64,000 nt of DNA from Osmia lignaria lignaria (Eukaryota; Arthropoda; Insecta; Hymenoptera; Megachilidae), in assembly GCF_051020975.1 (NCBI RefSeq), contig NC_135042.1, forward strand, positions 9,571,888 through 9,635,887, read 5' to 3'. The stretch's first letter is position 1; the number at the start of each line of letters is the position of its first letter. The notes below the pieces were generated by a model, which saw only the letters and a list, made by a program, of their open reading frames with translations, was not told the DNA's origin and made no database searches. Made by a program: the position numbers and the translations under genes. Below, one piece after another: positions 37,041 to 49,500 of the stretch.

Positions 37041-37569
37041 GTTCAAAATTCTGTAGAATTAGAAAAAAAGACATGAACTAATGCCAGCATTAGTATACAA
37101 TTAATAAATTACGTAATAATTTACAATGTACATCTTATTATTTAGTAGCAGATTTAATAAAGCACAATTTATTTTATTATAGTTTACACATATCACGCTT
37201 TTCTTTAATGCTTGAAATATACATATTTACAGGATGATTATCACCATCTATAAATGACATATATCACGCAACAATTATTTATAATTCACAGTATACTTGG
37301 AGGACCATCTTAAATAGTTTACTTGCATTGATGTATCGGCAGCGCATTTTGCATAAGCCTAGCTTGAAATTGATTAGGATAGCTACACTAATTTGTGTTT
37401 TTTTTTGTATAATTACAAAAGCGAATAATTAAGCATTATCCTTGGGCAACTATCCATGTAAAAAAATACGTAAATTTTATTTTCATTTCGATCATTCTGT
37501 AACGACAGGAAGGGTAGTAAAAATACTTGTCGAACAGGTGTTAAATCATATTCATTAATCACTGAGTTG
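37041..37569 (-). other. probable MCC 3' untranslated region
   Basis: AT-rich sequence directly after the MCC stop codon on the minus strand, without coding pattern. TTTATT motifs on the plus strand near 37170 could be MCC polyadenylation signals. If transcription reads further, it would meet the UQCC6-like gene tail to tail. Confidence 0.4.
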
Positions 37570-40500
37570 TCATAACGACGTCTCACTGGCGCCAGAACTT
37601 TGTGATTGAAGCGGTAGACTCGTTCTGTATCCTGCCGATTCCTCTTCTAATAATGCTATTCGTTGCTTTAGTGTTTTCACCTATAAATTAACAAATAATT
37701 AAAATAATCATTGTCACAAGCAACTTTGTTTTGAATTTCAAACTTGCGACTGCGCGAATGCGTACGCAACTTACTGCTATAAAGCAACATGGCGACTAGT
37801 AGCTAGTTGAACTGCCCGAGGAAAACCGGCTTGATCATGACGAATTCAATATTGTTCAACAAAAAAATAAGAAAATTGATTATGAATATGCCTGGGAAGG
37901 CTCTTGGGGAATTTCGACTTTTACCAATTTTCTTTGTAATGGGTGCCTTGCTGGAGTTTACTATGATTCATTGGAAGGTTGGAGAGGTTAACTTTTATAA
38001 TACGTACAAGAGAAGACGAGTAGAAGAAGCAGTTGAAGAAAGATTACAACAGATAAAAATGAAATCTGCTGAAAATGTCGAATAATTAATCGCTAATACT
38101 TAAATTTGTAAGCTCGTGAACTTTTAATAACATGACAGCATATTGCAGCCTAATTTTTCATTGTTCTAATAGGTAAAGATAACTTTACTGTTACAGGTCT
38201 TTGAACGATATAAATAATTAAAAAAATATAATTAGAAATGTAAAATATATATACAAGAATGTAAAAAACTATAATAAATTAAGTTGTACAAAGGTATATT
38301 AAATAATTCTAGTAATTATTTTTAATACCCTTTATATCAGACATCACATTTATACACATTATTCATACCTGTGCAGCATGCCTCTCTACCATGCCTAGCA
38401 TTTGCTGTTCCAACTTTTTTAACCTGGACTGATATTTTTTCTTAGATTTCTCTAAAGTTTGCACCAGAGCTCTGGAAACAGGCAATAAAATTATGAAAGA
38501 ACTTTGGAATCAATCTTGAAGCAATTCTTTTTTATCCACAATTAAATTACCCATTGGCTCTTTTCAAATCGTTAACGAGTTCAGCGGACTGTTGATGCCT
38601 TAATTCAGAGTTTTTGTTAACTTTATCCAACGTTGATACCAGCTCCTGTAAACGTTCCTTAAGCCTAGCTTCTCGACCTAACGCCTCTATTAATTCCGAT
38701 TCCATGCCTTCGCTCTCGTTATCGCTCAAGCCTCGATCCTACACATACAATTTACGTTTACTACATAAAGAATATTCTGCATTTTAAACATCATCCTATT
38801 CGTACTTTATTTGTAGCCATTGCCAGCATGGCTTCGGTATCACTGAGTTGACCCTGAAGATGTTCAATGGCAGCATGCTGAGCCGCGATTTGCGTGTCGC
38901 GTGCGTTTAATTTTAATTCTATAGTAGCTCGTTCCTTCTCCAATAAGAAAACCCGTGCCCGTAACTCTGCCTTATCTTCTCGCATAGCCATCAATTCCTA
39001 CGCGATTACATTAAGCCAATTACATTTATCCTTGGAACTGGAAACATCAACTAAAATAACGCGAACGAACCTGCATAAGAACGGCAGTTTCTAAATCTAA
39101 TTTTCGAGCTTCAGCGAGGGAGATAGTGTTTTTAGAGTTTAGGGGTTCAGCGTGTACGCTTTCTAATTCTACCGCAGTTGATCTGACCATAGCCCGTTCT
39201 CCTTTCAATCTGCTAATGTGTCTTCTGAGTCTCTGTTCATCTTCAACGGTCCAAGCTACTTCAGATCTAGAAACGAAGAACGATCAAAGTATTCGTAAAT
39301 TTCCTAGTTTCTTATAAGTTACACGCTGTACTCACTCGTCTGACAAAACTATACTGTCATCCCATGGAGAATTCAGGGTATTCATACGTTCGTTCTCCAA
39401 CTTGTTCAAAACGTGATAAGCAATATGTTCAGCTGCCCTTCTATTATCAATCGTAATGCTGTTTCTCTCTGTCGATAAAGCAATTTCACTTTCTAGCAGT
39501 GCTACCAGAACATCGTAAGCTTCAATCGCACGATCGCTATAGGAAAGCGCTAAGCGTAAGGCGGTCGCGTTCGACTCGTACTTTCCAACTAGAAGACTCA
39601 ATCTAAAACGAAAGGATAAAACAGTCATGTTTCGTATACATGTATCTTAGGACCTAAAAGAGTTGTATACCTATCGCACTGTGCTTTGCTTTCGTGCAAG
39701 GTCAATGCAAGCACCGCATTATTTGCTCGAGCGTGTTCCAACCTACTGTTCAACCTTTCTGTTTCGACCTCGAATTGTTTCTCGGACCCGTTCAGTTCTT
39801 GAAGATTCGAGTGCTCCAGGAGATCCGAAACCAGGTGCTCGGCCACCATCGTGGAGCACACCTAATGAACATGAGTGAACAGTTGGAGGTACAAATGGAT
39901 AGTTGAGTTGGAAAGATTGCTGTAGCATTAGATCTAGAATTTAGATTCTAAGAATTTAGGACCTAGAATCTAGAATCTATTAATCGTGTAGATTTGTAGA
40001 AGTGAAAGCATGTACAACAAGGGCGATAACGTACTCCCAGGTTGGTAATATCGGGTCCTGTGATGTGCCTCTCGTCCGTCCTCCTGAGTCTCACCCTCTC
40101 GGCCATTTTAAGAACCGGAGCTTCCTCCCTCGTTACGCTCTTTGTCGGCGGTGTCTGCAGGGGTGGCAAGAGTGGCGAGCAAGGTGCACTCAAAGGTTCC
40201 GGTGAGCTGGTGTTGCCTCTTGTCTGTGAAAATCAAAGGAGCACCAGGAAACATTACGTCGGAAGGGTTTTGATAAATATTTTTCGTGAAAGTGTCGGCT
40301 GATCAAAGGGTGGCCACCACCGTCAGGGTGAACGAGCAAAAATTCGTTCAGTCACAGAGAATGCACCAAGGAATGCATTTCAGATGCATCCAGATGAAAA
40401 TAACGGTTTCTTTCTACATAACGAAAACCTGTTTTTAGAAAAGGGAAAGCAATTTTTTTTTTTTTTACCTAACAATAACGATTTATAAGTTGCTACCCAC

Positions 40501-43500
40501 CCTAGTTTCTCTACGTGGCGAGTCACTGTCAGTCTGTTGCCTGTGATTGCTACTTTGGTTCTTAAAAGTAGCCAGCTGAGATTGTAAGCTTGCAATTTCC
40601 GTTCGAAGGGCTGTCACCTCTTCCTGTAACGCTGCCACAGCGACGCTTTGACAGGAATTCGCCTGTTGCGCTGGTTCTGGAGTTGGTAGTGCCGCTGGAC
40701 TGTCCAACTGTTCTCTGCCATTCTGTCAGAGTATAATTCAACATGGTTACTTTTAGAACTTGATATAAAAATCCACTTGAGAAGCTCGGAACAAAATTAC
40801 CTCTGTAGTACGCGGTTCGATATCCTCGCAACAGCTGGAATCGACATCGCCCAAGGTGCGATCTCCATCGCCCTGAATGTCACCTCCTGCTTCGCTCTCT
40901 TCGACTGGATTCGTGATGGAACCTTCCGCGTCTCTACTCGTTTCTATTTCTTTAAATAGCAAAATAAGTCATGTTTTATTTTAAATTTTCCAAGTTAATT
41001 GAAACACCCTGTATACTAGCAAGAGATAAGTACTTGCGCAAAGGGTTAAAGCATGAAATCAAATCGTCTCGGTCCATAAATCACCCGGGAAAAGGAAGCA
41101 GCGGATCTCTGAGAAGAGGAGATTTGTGGAATCGGTTTGTTTTCTCTTACCAGACTCATCTTCCTCGGCAATTACGGTAGCCCGATGTCTCTCGAGCTGT
41201 CTTCCTAGCTCTGCGATCACGGAATGCAACTCGGTCAGTCTCTCCTCGTGCCTTGCCGCTTGTTGCTCTGCCCTCTGTTCCGCTCTTGCAGCTTGCACCT
41301 CGGCTCGGACCAAAGCAGCTTCGGCGGCTTCCCTCGCGCGAGTCGCAGCCACCAGCCTCGAGTTCAGTTCGGCCACCTCTGATCGCAGCGAGGACAGTGC
41401 GGCAGCGTGAAGCTGAAACAAAAGATGTCATTTGATCGTTGATCGAGATACAATTTGCAGTTAAATATCCACCTGGACACGTTCTTTGTTCGAGCTGTTT
41501 CATCTCTCGAGACTTGACGTTAAGTTTACCGATCGTTTCATACTTCTCAGCCCTTTGTGCCTCGGTTCTCGAGTCTAAGATTGTCCGAGGCTTCCGGGTG
41601 TAAACTATATCTCTTGCTTTCAGAATATACCGACGATATTGCTCGAGTAGGAAACGCAGGATTCGCGAAACTTGCTCGAGATGAAATTCACCGCCGCGGG
41701 CAAGGTGACGGAAGCGTCAGTATCACTCTGATTCAGAATCTTCTACGCTTTGGATTCATTCCATGACGTAACCTGTCTTGGCCAAGGCTGGAACCGTCCA
41801 GCTTAGGATAAGAATCGTTGTCTGATTACAGTTTGAAGGAAGGATTTCTGATTAACCTTCACTGTCGCGTCAACAAATTTCTGGTTTTCATTGAACTATG
41901 TACGCAGAATTCTGATTAAAGGAAGAGCGAGTTTATAATTGTAACTTGTACGAAGGACGATTATGTACGAGTTTATCTAGCCTCGTTGAAGGTAAAACAA
42001 CAAGATGACCCAAGTAACGAGACTCAGAATTCTCGTGCATATCTGAAGAATGCGCTGAAAGCTGAGATTTATTCAACCGCGCGGATAAAAAGTTTCAAAA
42101 TCAGCCGACAACCTCGGCGAAGCAATTTTGTCCCCGTTTCTTTCGATTGTGCCAAGCGAAATGCCGTTTTCCAGCGGATGCTCGCGACATTTCCGTAAAT
42201 GGAAGTCCCGAGAGGATCGTGCTCCTTATTACCGACGGGTCCTCATTAATTTTCTCGCATTCGCGCCGCCGGGAGAAAAATATGCGTAGGATACACACGC
42301 GTTTACGCGGTATCATTGCGGAGTGTCCTTCGCGGAGGCAACCGTGCGTGTCGGACATTACGAGACGACGGATCGCTAATGATTCCTGGCCACGTGATAA
42401 CTCGCGAATAAAGAGAGAAAGGGAAAAAACACGGGGACCGGTATATAAGAATCCTGACACGTAATTACGAAGCGTCATTCGAGAGTTCCATATCGAGAGG
42501 ATCGTGTGCGTGCCCGATCGAAAGTTTACACCCGACGGACAGGTAAACTAGGTATAGTTTTACGTTTTTCCATGAAAATAATTTTTCAGGAACTTGACGC
42601 CTAGAAAATTCACGTGTCATCGTTTCAGAGTGAAAAGATGAAGCAGCTGTTGATTTTTGCGTTTATCCTGGCGGTGCTTTGTTCGACGACCATCGCTCAA
42701 GCTAACGACGATTACATCCATCTGCCAGGTAAAAGTTGCAAGGATGCTCCTCCGTGCCCCGATGGTAGACCCTGCGTGATGGCACCTCCTCGTTGCAACG
42801 CTGGCACTTGCGGCACGAAGCCGGTACCCACGTGCGGCCGGAAACGCTGAATGTCGCAGTGTCGTTCGAAAAACAAGTGGCCAACACCTACGCCACTGGT
42901 CATCATCCTTGTGCATCGACTGGCGCGAACGTTGACGGAAATCCGTAAGGACCCGTGATGTAATCCTTATTCTATTCTTAATAAAATAATCTCATGTTCA
43001 ACGTTGCTTGTTTTTCATTTCCTTTAACTACGCGTCATGCGAATTTGACCGAATTTCTCGTCTGCGATATGTTCGAGACGGTGTGCGCAGCTCGTAAAGC
43101 GATACCGGAAATTGCGGCGAAGTGGTGTAAAGCCAACGACAAGGGTGATCGAGAGGGGCATCGACTTTCTCGACAGTCGAGGTACCCGATATCCCGACCG
43201 GATAGAACGGGGAGAGCTCGTTCTTGTCTTTGATACGCGAAATTACTTGGAAAGTGGAGAAAATGGAGCACTTGAATGCACCGTAGAATATATCATACAG
43301 GTTACTTAGTTCCCTTTAAAAATGAAAAGGAACGTACGATTATCGAGGGACAGAGATTCTGAAACCTCTGTTCGATCACATTTCACACGAAACGTGAAAT
43401 TTATGCAAACGAGACGTGTCCTTTCGTTAATCTGAATAAAATCATGGTTAAATGCGTTCATCCTACGCGATCTCTGTCTCTTTTTGTATTTTTCTTGGAA

Positions 43501-46500
43501 ATCTCGAAAGTTTCACTCGAAACCGACCGCCTTTCTCTCCACGTGTTTGCCTTTTAATCTTCCATTCGTTTGCTTTCGAAACTCGAATCCTCCGGAAGAA
43601 GAACCAGTCATCTATTGGCGGTCCGAGACGTTCCATTTCGTCTTCGAAAAGAGGAGAAAGAAAAGCAAACGCGTAGGAAACGAATTTCTAAGGAAAATAG
43701 GTTAGAGAAAATTCACACGTTTGTTTTCTACGATAATTTCGTCGTCGATGTAACTTTATCCTGAAATTTGTTTCTTCCATGGACGAGAATTCGGTCCAGC
43801 AAGTTGGTAACGAGATCAGGCAGGAACCGATAGTTGGTAACAAGATTTTCTCGAGGAAAAATGGAGTGGACCGGTAATCCGTTAAAGGGGTCAAGTAGGT
43901 GTCCCTTTCTGGCTGGTAAATTCCTTGACCAGACTGTCGTGACCCTTTTTTCTTTTCTTTGTATCGCGGTGAAAAGGGACGCGAGCAGGGCAGAGCCTTT
44001 GCTCGTTTTGATCCAGGGGATCGTTGAACGAAGATGAACCTGTCGAGGGGTGAGCACACCGTTTCAAACGGTCCTTTTGTGGCCCAGCTTTGGGACAAAA
44101 GAGGTAACCCACAGACACGCGTTCTATTCTGTACCTCGACGATGAGGACGTTGCCTGTAAAATGGCATCTCTTCTTCTTCTTTCATCGCGCGTCCAAAGA
44201 GGATCTCTCATTGTGCAACAATGAAATTTTCGAAAATAGATTGAAACGCTTAATAAATTGGCCCGATAGACGAACCGCAAGGGGTTAACCAAAATGAAGG
44301 ACCTTAAACGAGACATTTCCCGAAGACTCGTCCGGGAGATACAGAATCGGGCAGTGTTGTTCGAGGACAAACGGGAAATTGCGTGGGCGGAAAGTTTATT
44401 TGAAATTCCTTCGGTGAAATCGATCGGTCCGGTTGGTTAGCTCGTCCGTCGCTCTATTTCTGCCGGATTAAAGTTTAAAGGGTAGCAGTCGATTTCTGCA
44501 TGAACTTACGAGGAGACACAGACGGGAGGGATGAGAAACGACGGGATGAAAGGGAGAGACGCAAACGAGGAAAAGGAGGAAGCGACCGAGGTGACAGGGG
44601 GAGGTAGACGAGAGGAAGACAATCTAAACGTGACGCATGAAGAAGGCCCGAGAGAAGGCCAGAGAGGGATAAAAAATGAACGAGACGTTTCAGGGATGAA
44701 TATGGAGACGAAGCAGAGGGAGAGAAAGCGAACCGAAAGGACAGAAACATCGTCCTGTTCCTGATAGACAGAACCACCCTGCGTATCCACGCTTTTGAAT
44801 CGAATACGACAGCAGCAAAAATTACGGAACTCCATTATCGGGTGTCGGAATGCTCTCTGCCTCTGGCGAAGGCTTGTTCCGCGTTTCGTTAGCTCGCTCG
44901 ATGACGCGCCCATCGAATCCCGACCCTTTCTCGCATCAACGATCAACATCCTCCTCTTTTTGCCTCACTCATCCTACCGTTGCTTTTCTCGCCAATCGAT
45001 GTTGGAATAAACGTGAAAATTATCTGATGCTTCGGAGGAGGTCTCTCTACTCCGGCTGATTGCTACAGCCTTGAATTTTAATTTCATCGAAACGATCGAT
45101 CGGTGTGAAATGAATGTATAAGCGATTCAAGCAGTAACTGACAACATTAAGACATTCTAATGAAAACTTGAACTTACTGACTCCTGTTTGTCCCTGTGAT
45201 TAGTCTCGACCTGTATAGGGACAGTCCTGTCACCGCTCCGATCACTAGGGCAACAGAGCCACGACCTGGACCTGGTTAATCCTTTCGGTTCCTCTTCCTC
45301 CTCTTCATCCTCGGTGGTGGCACAATGCACGTAAACCAAATCGTCTCTCCGCGGTGTCTCAAGGATCTCTTTCCCCGAGTTAGCCACGTGACTCGGCTGC
45401 ACCGTGAACCTGATCGATTGCTGACAATGTTGCTGCTGTTGTTGTTGCAGTTGCAGTTGCATTCTCTGTCTGTGCAACCGGTCCGCATAATAAGCTGGCT
45501 CCGCGGAGCCATTGTTCACGGCCACGGTGAAGCCCGCCACGTTGTATCTGTATTGTTTCTTAATCCTTGCTCTCTACAGAATATTTCATCGTTGATCTTT
45601 CTTTTTTCTTTTTTACCGACACAGCTTGTTGATTATCGTCCCGAGGTTTGCTTTGCAGCTTCGTTTACAGGTGCGCGTACCGAATAGTTTTTATGTCGAG
45701 ATCAGTTCCGTAACTGGTTCTTCGTCACGCTTCGTTGCCGAAGAGGTATTGCCACATTGTAGCGATCGGTAGTGGAATTCTTTCTCGTGAAGGACTAATT
45801 GCTACAAGAATCGATTAATTTTATAGGCTTGTCGTACGATACTCGTTTCAAGATAGAAGGTTACACGGTTGAAAAGCGTGTCGAATATTAACACATTGTT
45901 CTCGGGCGTTTTTTTCATCAATCCGCCCCGTAAAACGGGCAATTTTTTCAGATTATAAAATAACTATATCATAGTAGTAATAGTAGTACCACAATGTCTC
46001 ACAACCGCTGGCGTCTGTTAATTCTTTCGAACATTTGCGAAATTTCGTAAACGATGGTAATTAAATTTCTAGCTTGAAACGCAAATAATCTCCTGAGTAA
46101 TTACGATAACCGCGCGTTAGATTGAAAGTTTTTCCGCTTTGGCACGTGGCTGGTTACTCGGTAGGCTCGACGCAGTGATTTGGACGTCGAAAACCCCATG
46201 GAAAAAAGCTCGGCTGTTGAACGCTTAATGGCGCCAGATTTGCCAGCTGGAGTTTTAACATTTTCAACGCGTTTAACGAGCGCGTGCACGTCGTTCCGAC
46301 TGCTCGTTAACTTGTCATTAGTGGCCCGGTCAACGGTTAGTCTTCGATGCCCTCTCTACGGCTTCGTTAGCTTTTCAACGATACAGACGTCGATTTCACG
46401 AACCGAACTTCTTTCTTTTTTTTTATTATGTTTTACTATCCTCTGTACCATAGCATACTTTGGTAAAATATAAATAAATTAGGCTTTGGGATATTTTCTT

Positions 46501-49500
46501 CTAAGGCGAGTGGATATTTAAACGAGGACTTGCGAGAAAGTTGGCGCATGTATTGGCTAATGTCCCTCTGGTGACAAGTGTTGGAAGTACAGTGGGTGAT
46601 CAAATTATTAGAGCCATGGTATGGAAAATGGGGTTTTCCTGTTTGTGTAGAAATAGAGCCACAATTTTAAGGTTTTTACATTGTGTAACTTTTAATCAAT
46701 AATTCTTCACAATTAATGTACAAAAAAATACTTATAAATATAAACAAATACATTTAAAAGATTACTTTACTTCTGGCCCATACTTTTATCAGATGTTCAA
46801 TCAACTGACATAAATGTTCCCACAAATTTTTGGTGGGGTTGAGGTCCAGAGAATTTCCAGGTCAATCAAGAACTTTCACTTCTTTCAACTGTGTATCATA
46901 ACTTTATAAACATCGATACATCATAAAAAAGTTTAACTCGGATTTCATTTAAGAATTAATCATTTTTATGTAAAATCGACAAATTTATGCAAGTGCTTCT
47001 AATAATTTGATCATCCACTGTATAACCATAGTATAATCGTTCCCAAGGTACATCGAGGCCTATAACGCGGCAGCTTTGATCCCATTGGTCCTATATAAAA
47101 ACTAATTGCTGGCGGCAATAAGGGCCTCGTTAGGTCCGCGACAGAAATCCCTACGCTCTTTCTCGAGTTCGTAATTGCTGGTCGAGCAATTAATTTATTT
47201 TGCAAACACTCCGCGGCCCGCGATCTCGTCGAGAATCGATAGACACCAGTGTGGGAGCAATTAAACAGCTTTCTGAATCGACCAGTTTATTATCCTAACT
47301 GCGGGATTCGCGTAAACTCAATTACAACCAGTGATCGTTAACCCGAACGACTTTACGTATCTTGGATCACTTTTCACCCGTACATTGGCTACCGTCGAAC
47401 ACGAATATCTCGACGATCCATTAACGCTGTCCAAACACGGCTGGAGAGCGTTTTAACGAAGTAAAAAATCGAAGTAAAGGGCAGAGTGTTTTAGGGCCGG
47501 CAAGAGTTTTAGCAGCTGTCGCGCCACCTTGAATGGATTAGCTTATCGTCTATCGCCGCGGCATATCTGAAGGGACATTTGCATTATGCTGACGCGAAAA
47601 GTTCACCCTTCCCGGCCTCGCCAACCCTTTTCCTCTTTCTATTTCGTCGAGCATGGACATTGGAAATTTGTCGCGTTGACTCACGCCTTCCTTCCGGTAA
47701 GCCGCGATCAGATTCTTATCTCGGATATTAATTAAGTCGAGCTTCTATAAAGGGAGAGGGAAAGTGTCTCTGCAGCTGGCACAGGAAGGGTGTCTCTTTA
47801 TTCACGCATGCCAGCACGAAGGAAATTACGAAAACAAACGATAAATAATCTTAACGCATCGCCGGTAAACGCGACCCTAAATCTGGCGATCGCTCGACTC
47901 TTGATCAAGCTAATGGATTAAGCGCGACTTTAGGGTTGAAATTAAAAGCTACGAAAATACTTGGTAATTTCCAAATTGGTAACAAAGGACAGCGGATATT
48001 TATTCACAACTTCCCCGCTGTGTTACGTTCGGATACGAATTTAGCAGCAGTTCCAACAGCACGGAGCCGCGTATAATTGGCAACGCGTGTGATTCACGAG
48101 GAAGGGGAACGTAGGTCAGGGTTCGAAACGGGTTTCGAACAAGGGAAGCACGTGGGTGGATATTATACGAGTAATTAGCACGTGCACGCGGGTGGACCCT
48201 GGGTGACGTTCGATTCACCGGCGCCAGTTGTTGCACCGATGATCCACGAGCAATTCAAAGCCAGTCTAAACGTCGCGTAGACACTCGAATACCATCTGTT
48301 TATTGACCCTTTCCAAAGCGATCGGAGAACGAAACCTGGCAGCTGGCGATGATATTCTTACGATAACACCGTAAAGCTCTGTTTACACGAGCTCCGATCG
48401 GTCAAAAAGGATCCTCTTTGAACGACCACCCTATGTTTGCTTCCACAGAGAGGCGTGGACAATTGTAATCCTTGTGTATGCAAATAATGGTAACCGAAAT
48501 ATCCGCGCAGAGGATGCGGCGGGATGAGTGGGTACAAAATGAAAGAAAAAATTATGTATCTCGAATCTGCGACGCAAACCGTCGATCATTTGACGGTTAG
48601 GAACTTCTCTTATCTCGCGATGAACATCTCGAAAGCATCATTACGGAGCTCGATGAATTGCTCGAAGAAACGGTCCCGCGGCACAAAGCTCGCTCATCAG
48701 CCGCGTAAAAAGGTGTCGTTTCAGCGGATCGCTCAATTCTCCGGGCAAGGAGCGCGTTTTTCTTCGAGCTGGAAGCCGGGAAAGGGGTGTATTCGTGGCG
48801 GAGAATCGCTAGGAACAGCAAGAACGCGGAAGGGATACTGCTCGCCGAGGAAGCCAGTTCGTTAAACTCGTTACCGATCCCTGAAATCGTTGCCCTGGAA
48901 TGCACCCGGCGATTTTTCTTCCTCCGTCACTTCTCCTTCCACTTGGAGAGAAACAAAAGCGCGAACGAGGTGTACGTGCCGAAGAAAAGAAACGAAAACG
49001 TCGGGGATGTATACACACGCACGCTTGACGAGAGACCGATGAATGGGGCGGGCTGGTGATTACGCTAATACCATGAATGAATATGTAAACCGGGCAAACA
49101 AAGAAGAGAATATTTGAACGTTGCTAAACAGGTGTGAAAGGGAACGTCGAGGAAGGTGCGCGAGCGAGGTAATGATAGAGCGGCGCGTCGCAGGAAACGC
49201 TGATAATAGCTCAGAGAATTGTTTCGAATTCTACCGGCAAACTACTGGATCCTTGGACACCGAAAACGAATGGAATTTTTCGAATAATCGCGTTGCAGGA
49301 TAAAGAAGTGACCCCCAGTTTTCGACGAGAAAAATTCACGTCGAAGAGTCCGATAAAATTGAGAATCTCGTATGAAAATGATCCGCGGAAAGTGTCGATA
49401 ACCTGGCTGCTGATTTATGCATCTCGGCCACGCTTTGTCGCTGAAACGATTAGATAAACGCGAGCATCGCTCGTTTAAACCGTACGCAAATGTCATTAAA

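Larger units (their letters stand above)
37681..38368 (-). other. MCC last intron, host of the UQCC5 gene
   Basis: 688-bp intron between the MCC exon encoding ...VERHAAQ and the last exon VKTLKQRIALLEEE. The UQCC5-like gene lies wholly inside it on the opposite strand. Confidence 0.85.
41413..45177 (-). other. MCC intron, host of a secreted-peptide gene
   Basis: Intron between the coiled-coil exon LHAAALSSLRSEV and the optional Q-rich exon. It contains the complete plus-strand gene at 42.4-43.0 kb. Apart from that gene I recognise no coding pattern; the frames at 43.4-45.0 kb overlap in several directions without a domain. Confidence 0.55.

Noticed and set aside
41126..41435. Plus-strand frames over the MCC coiled-coil exon
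   Set aside because: Antisense of alanine/glutamate-rich coiled coil, giving serine/alanine-rich chance frames.
41475..41560. Exon-like stretch on the MCC strand (SREMKQLEQRT with a CAG/GTGGAT border)
   Set aside because: Its phase does not fit the next exon (LHAAAL, phase 0), and the fitting frame has a stop nine codons upstream.
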